DNA from: Sipunculus nudus
Taxonomy: Eukaryota > Annelida > Sipuncula > Golfingiida > Sipunculidae
Length of the DNA stretch: 64,000 nucleotides
Direction: 5' to 3'
NCBI GenBank assembly: GCA_026874595.1
Contig: CM049315.1
Location: 2,176,501 to 2,240,500, forward strand
The notes below the pieces were generated by a model. It was not told the origin of the DNA and made no database searches. It saw only the letters and a list, made by a program, of their open reading frames with translations. Within the stretch, counting starts at the first letter, position 1; every line of letters starts with the position of its first letter. A program made the position numbers and the translations under genes. Below are positions 61,838 through 64,000 of the stretch, piece by piece.

Positions 61838-62385
61838 TATTCAACAAGAACAATTTGAAAATTAGCTACAGCTGTCTACCCAACATGTCTAACCTGATCA
61901 GCAAACATAATATGAAGGTTCTAAATTCTGACAATGCTGTGAATGCACCTCAAAAACAATGTAACTGCCGTAAAAAAGACGAATGTCCTATGAATGGTCA
62001 ATGTCAGCTGAAATGCATTGTCTATAAGGCAACAGTTAGAACAGACAATGACGTGAAACACTACATAGGGTGTACTGAAGGTGATTTCAAGACAAGATAT
62101 AATAACCACAAGCAATCCTTTCGGAACAGATCCCACGCTAAAAATACTGAACTGTCTAAACACATTTGGTCACTAAAAGACAACAATATCAATTACAAGC
62201 TCTCCTGGGAAATATCTGCCAAGGCAGCACCTTACTTCTGTGGGACTAGGAAGTGTGATCTCTGCTTGTCTGAAAAGCTACTTATAGCTACGGCCCCCCC
62301 TGGATCATTGTTGAACTCAAGAGCTGAAATTCTCTCCAAGTGCCGCCATCAAAACAAATTTACCCTGAAATATTTTAAAACCTAG
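61838..62385 (+). pseudogene. Penelope-like element fragment with GIY-YIG endonuclease domain
   Basis: The frame reads FNKNNLKISYSCLPNMSNLI, then CNCRKKDECPMNGQC (a cysteine cluster), IVYKATVRT...HYIGCTEGDF (the GIY-YIG pair), KTRYNNHKQSF, TELSKHIWSLKDNN, CDLCLSEKLLI and LLNSRAEILSKCRHQNKF, ending at TAG after KYFKT. This is the order of the C-terminal endonuclease of Penelope-like retroelements (EN+ PLEs). The R and H of the F.xRYxxH block and the E of TELSKHIW are present. The reverse transcriptase that should precede it is absent: the fragment starts next to the (TA)n tract. About 180 codons are open without a stop, so the piece is recent or lightly decayed. The apparent start at 61855 is a TTG inside the domain, not a real start. 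Confidence 0.9.
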
Positions 62386-62389
62386 CATT

Positions 62390-62986
62390 CGTACTAATAT
62401 TCAGCGTGCCCCCTTAACCCCCCCCCCCCCCAACGAGGATCCGCTGGGCAGACTCATCTGTTCAGGTAGTTGTTCTCTCACTGCTGGCTCGTGGAGTCCA
62501 TTGGATGACAGGAAAATTCTACTTTATCCTGGTCTAATGGGCTTTACGACCTTCAGCTAGGAGACTTGCACCACTTGGTATGAGTATAGTATATTTGCCT
62601 TTATATTGTATATTTGCCTTGTATATTGTGTATTTTCATAGTATATGTGTATTTTTATCATATGTATACTACTGATATGTTCACTGCTTCCAAGGCCCTA
62701 TTAGAAATCATTCCAATATGCTGATTGAGCATCCTGGTTATATCTTTGTATTATATTTACAATTTACTACATTATATAACCTCTTTGCCCTGCCCTGTTA
62801 TGTTCCAGTATCGCACGCGTACCCCGACCAATCCTATTGTGCACCCGAGAACAATAGGATCTGTGTCAGTCTTTCACATGCCCCCCCCCCCCCCCCCGAC
62901 CCGAATCGCACAAAGCATAATCTCGTAATCTCGTAAAGTCTCGGCTTTTCAAACCACGACGTTAGCTTCATTCTAACCACATTCAC
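62390..62986. other. Sequence between the PLE frame and the hammerhead-like core, with poly-C tracts
   Basis: C-runs lie at about 62419-62432 and 62881-62897. A TATAT/TTGCC-rich patch lies at about 62590-62660. This could be the 3' part of the Penelope-like element. No gene seen. Confidence 0.4.
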
Positions 62987-63014
62987 CTGATGATCGGGTC
63001 GCATCCCGTGAAAC
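62987..63014 (+). ncRNA. Hammerhead-ribozyme-like core downstream of the PLE fragment
   Basis: CTGATGA at 62987-62993 and GAAAC at 63010-63014 match the two conserved halves of the hammerhead catalytic core. Between them CGGG and CCCG (62995-62998, 63005-63008) can pair around the loop TCGCAT as stem II. The closing position is a T.T mismatch instead of the usual pair, and stems I and III are not convincing. Penelope-like elements are known to carry hammerhead motifs in their terminal regions, and this lies about 600 bp past the PLE reading frame. Activity is doubtful. Confidence 0.4.
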
Positions 63015-64000
63015 AGACTGTTGTGAATTAACAGTGTTGTTTTTCTTCAGAGTTTTATATATATATATATATATGACGCAATAGAAGCATAGACCTTTTG
63101 CTGCGTCGACCGTCTTCTATCTTGCAGAGTCCCAAATTCGCTGCAGGTACAGTAACATTGACATTGACAGAGCATCTTATTCGGAACCCGTGAGGAATTT
63201 GACAAAAAGAAGCACATATCACCTTAAAATACAAGCTCTAAGATAAGATGAAGCAGAAAAAAACTAAATACCCGTTGTCATTGATACGTTCCCGGCATGT
63301 ATTGGCGTTAATTTGATTATTATGCCTGTTTTTTTTTATCTTTACCCTTGTGCTGGTGCGACAGGGCCCTGAAGGCAGATGTATTTTCTTGAAGACAAAA
63401 AGAAGACTTTTTTTTTTACCTGGCATCCTAGTGATGGAATCCTTTTTTCCATTTGGAACTAGCCGTGGGGGATATATTAATGAAAACACAGCCCTCCCGA
63501 AACGATTATATTCGTTCTTCGAGATAATTCGTGACTTTAATGTTTTTACCGACATTAGGCAATAAATGAGATCAATATAGGAAAGCAAAACAGTAGAATG
63601 CTGGTGTTATTGCAAAATGCCAGTGATGTTTTTTTTTATTCGTAAAGGAAAATGGAGAGCAACTCAAAAATTGTAACATGTCCCGCTACCTATGAACATT
63701 AAGGATGTCTTAACCGCTACAAGTGTACGCGACAAATGTCCAATTTATCCTTCCATCACCCGTTCCTTTTCAAATTATCGTTCAAACGCGTTGATCAATT
63801 TCAATACATTCATACATGCCTCCCTTCCTAAAATTGATAAGGCCTTTGTGAATTGGGGATAATTAGCATACAGATTATTGGCTTAATATTAATAAAAGTA
63901 AACATCTGAACTTTCCGAACATAAGATCCGTATTGGATGGCGTAAAAATAATATTCATTAATCACTGCCGTTCCTGAACATGAAATACATGACATAACTT
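63015..64000. other. No gene recognised; short (TA)n at 63057-63074
   Basis: AT-rich sequence to the window edge. Overlapping open frames on opposite strands near 63238-63588 show no domain I recognise. Confidence 0.4.

Overview
This looks like non-coding, repeat-dominated nuclear DNA of an animal. The window has no operons, no dense ORFs and no ribosomal or transfer RNA genes that I can recognise. It does hold a satellite array tens of kilobases long, several minisatellites, long (TA)n, (CT)n and poly-C tracts, and decayed non-LTR retrotransposons of two clades (CR1/L2-like and L1/Tx1-like). There is also a Penelope-like element fragment with its GIY-YIG domain, a probable solo LTR, and miniature hAT-type DNA transposons. 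That mix fits an aquatic invertebrate, perhaps a mollusc or another lophotrochozoan, but the taxon is inference and no host gene fixes it.

Layout. 1-29876 is one tandem satellite with an AT-rich 137-bp monomer and a 90-bp deletion variant. It carries higher-order structure (227-bp dimers, a block duplicated at 2279 bp, a block duplicated at 4969 bp) and two identical-breakpoint inverted blocks. 29877-36890 is low-copy DNA with a 49-bp minisatellite, one possible LamG/pentraxin-like exon on the minus strand, and a 360-bp foldback element. 36890-40545 is a minus-strand CR1/L2-like LINE split by a 680-bp LTR. 40546-46631 is mostly unrecognised sequence with a 36-bp minisatellite and a diverged dispersed repeat. 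46632-50835 holds a hAT-type MITE with an 8-bp target duplication, a 5'-truncated L1/Tx1 LINE with a 14-bp target duplication, and another short TIR element. 51143-51300 is a degenerate telomere-like 10-mer array. 52262-56052 contains two unrelated minisatellites that both have 39-bp units, separated by a possible promoter and a second copy of the hAT MITE. 57760-61180 is a longer L1/Tx1 LINE with a readable YADD reverse transcriptase but several disabling lesions. 61287-63014 holds a third MITE end, a Penelope-like GIY-YIG fragment, and a hammerhead-ribozyme-like core.

No intact functional gene is supported. The long open frames are translations of repeats: 39-bp and 36-bp periods keep several frames open, so those frames are not evidence of coding. 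The points most worth a second look are the nested organisation and strand flips of the 137-bp satellite, the hAT MITE family with its clean 8-bp duplications and (TA)n core, the hammerhead-like motif downstream of the Penelope fragment, and the two adjacent 39-bp minisatellites.
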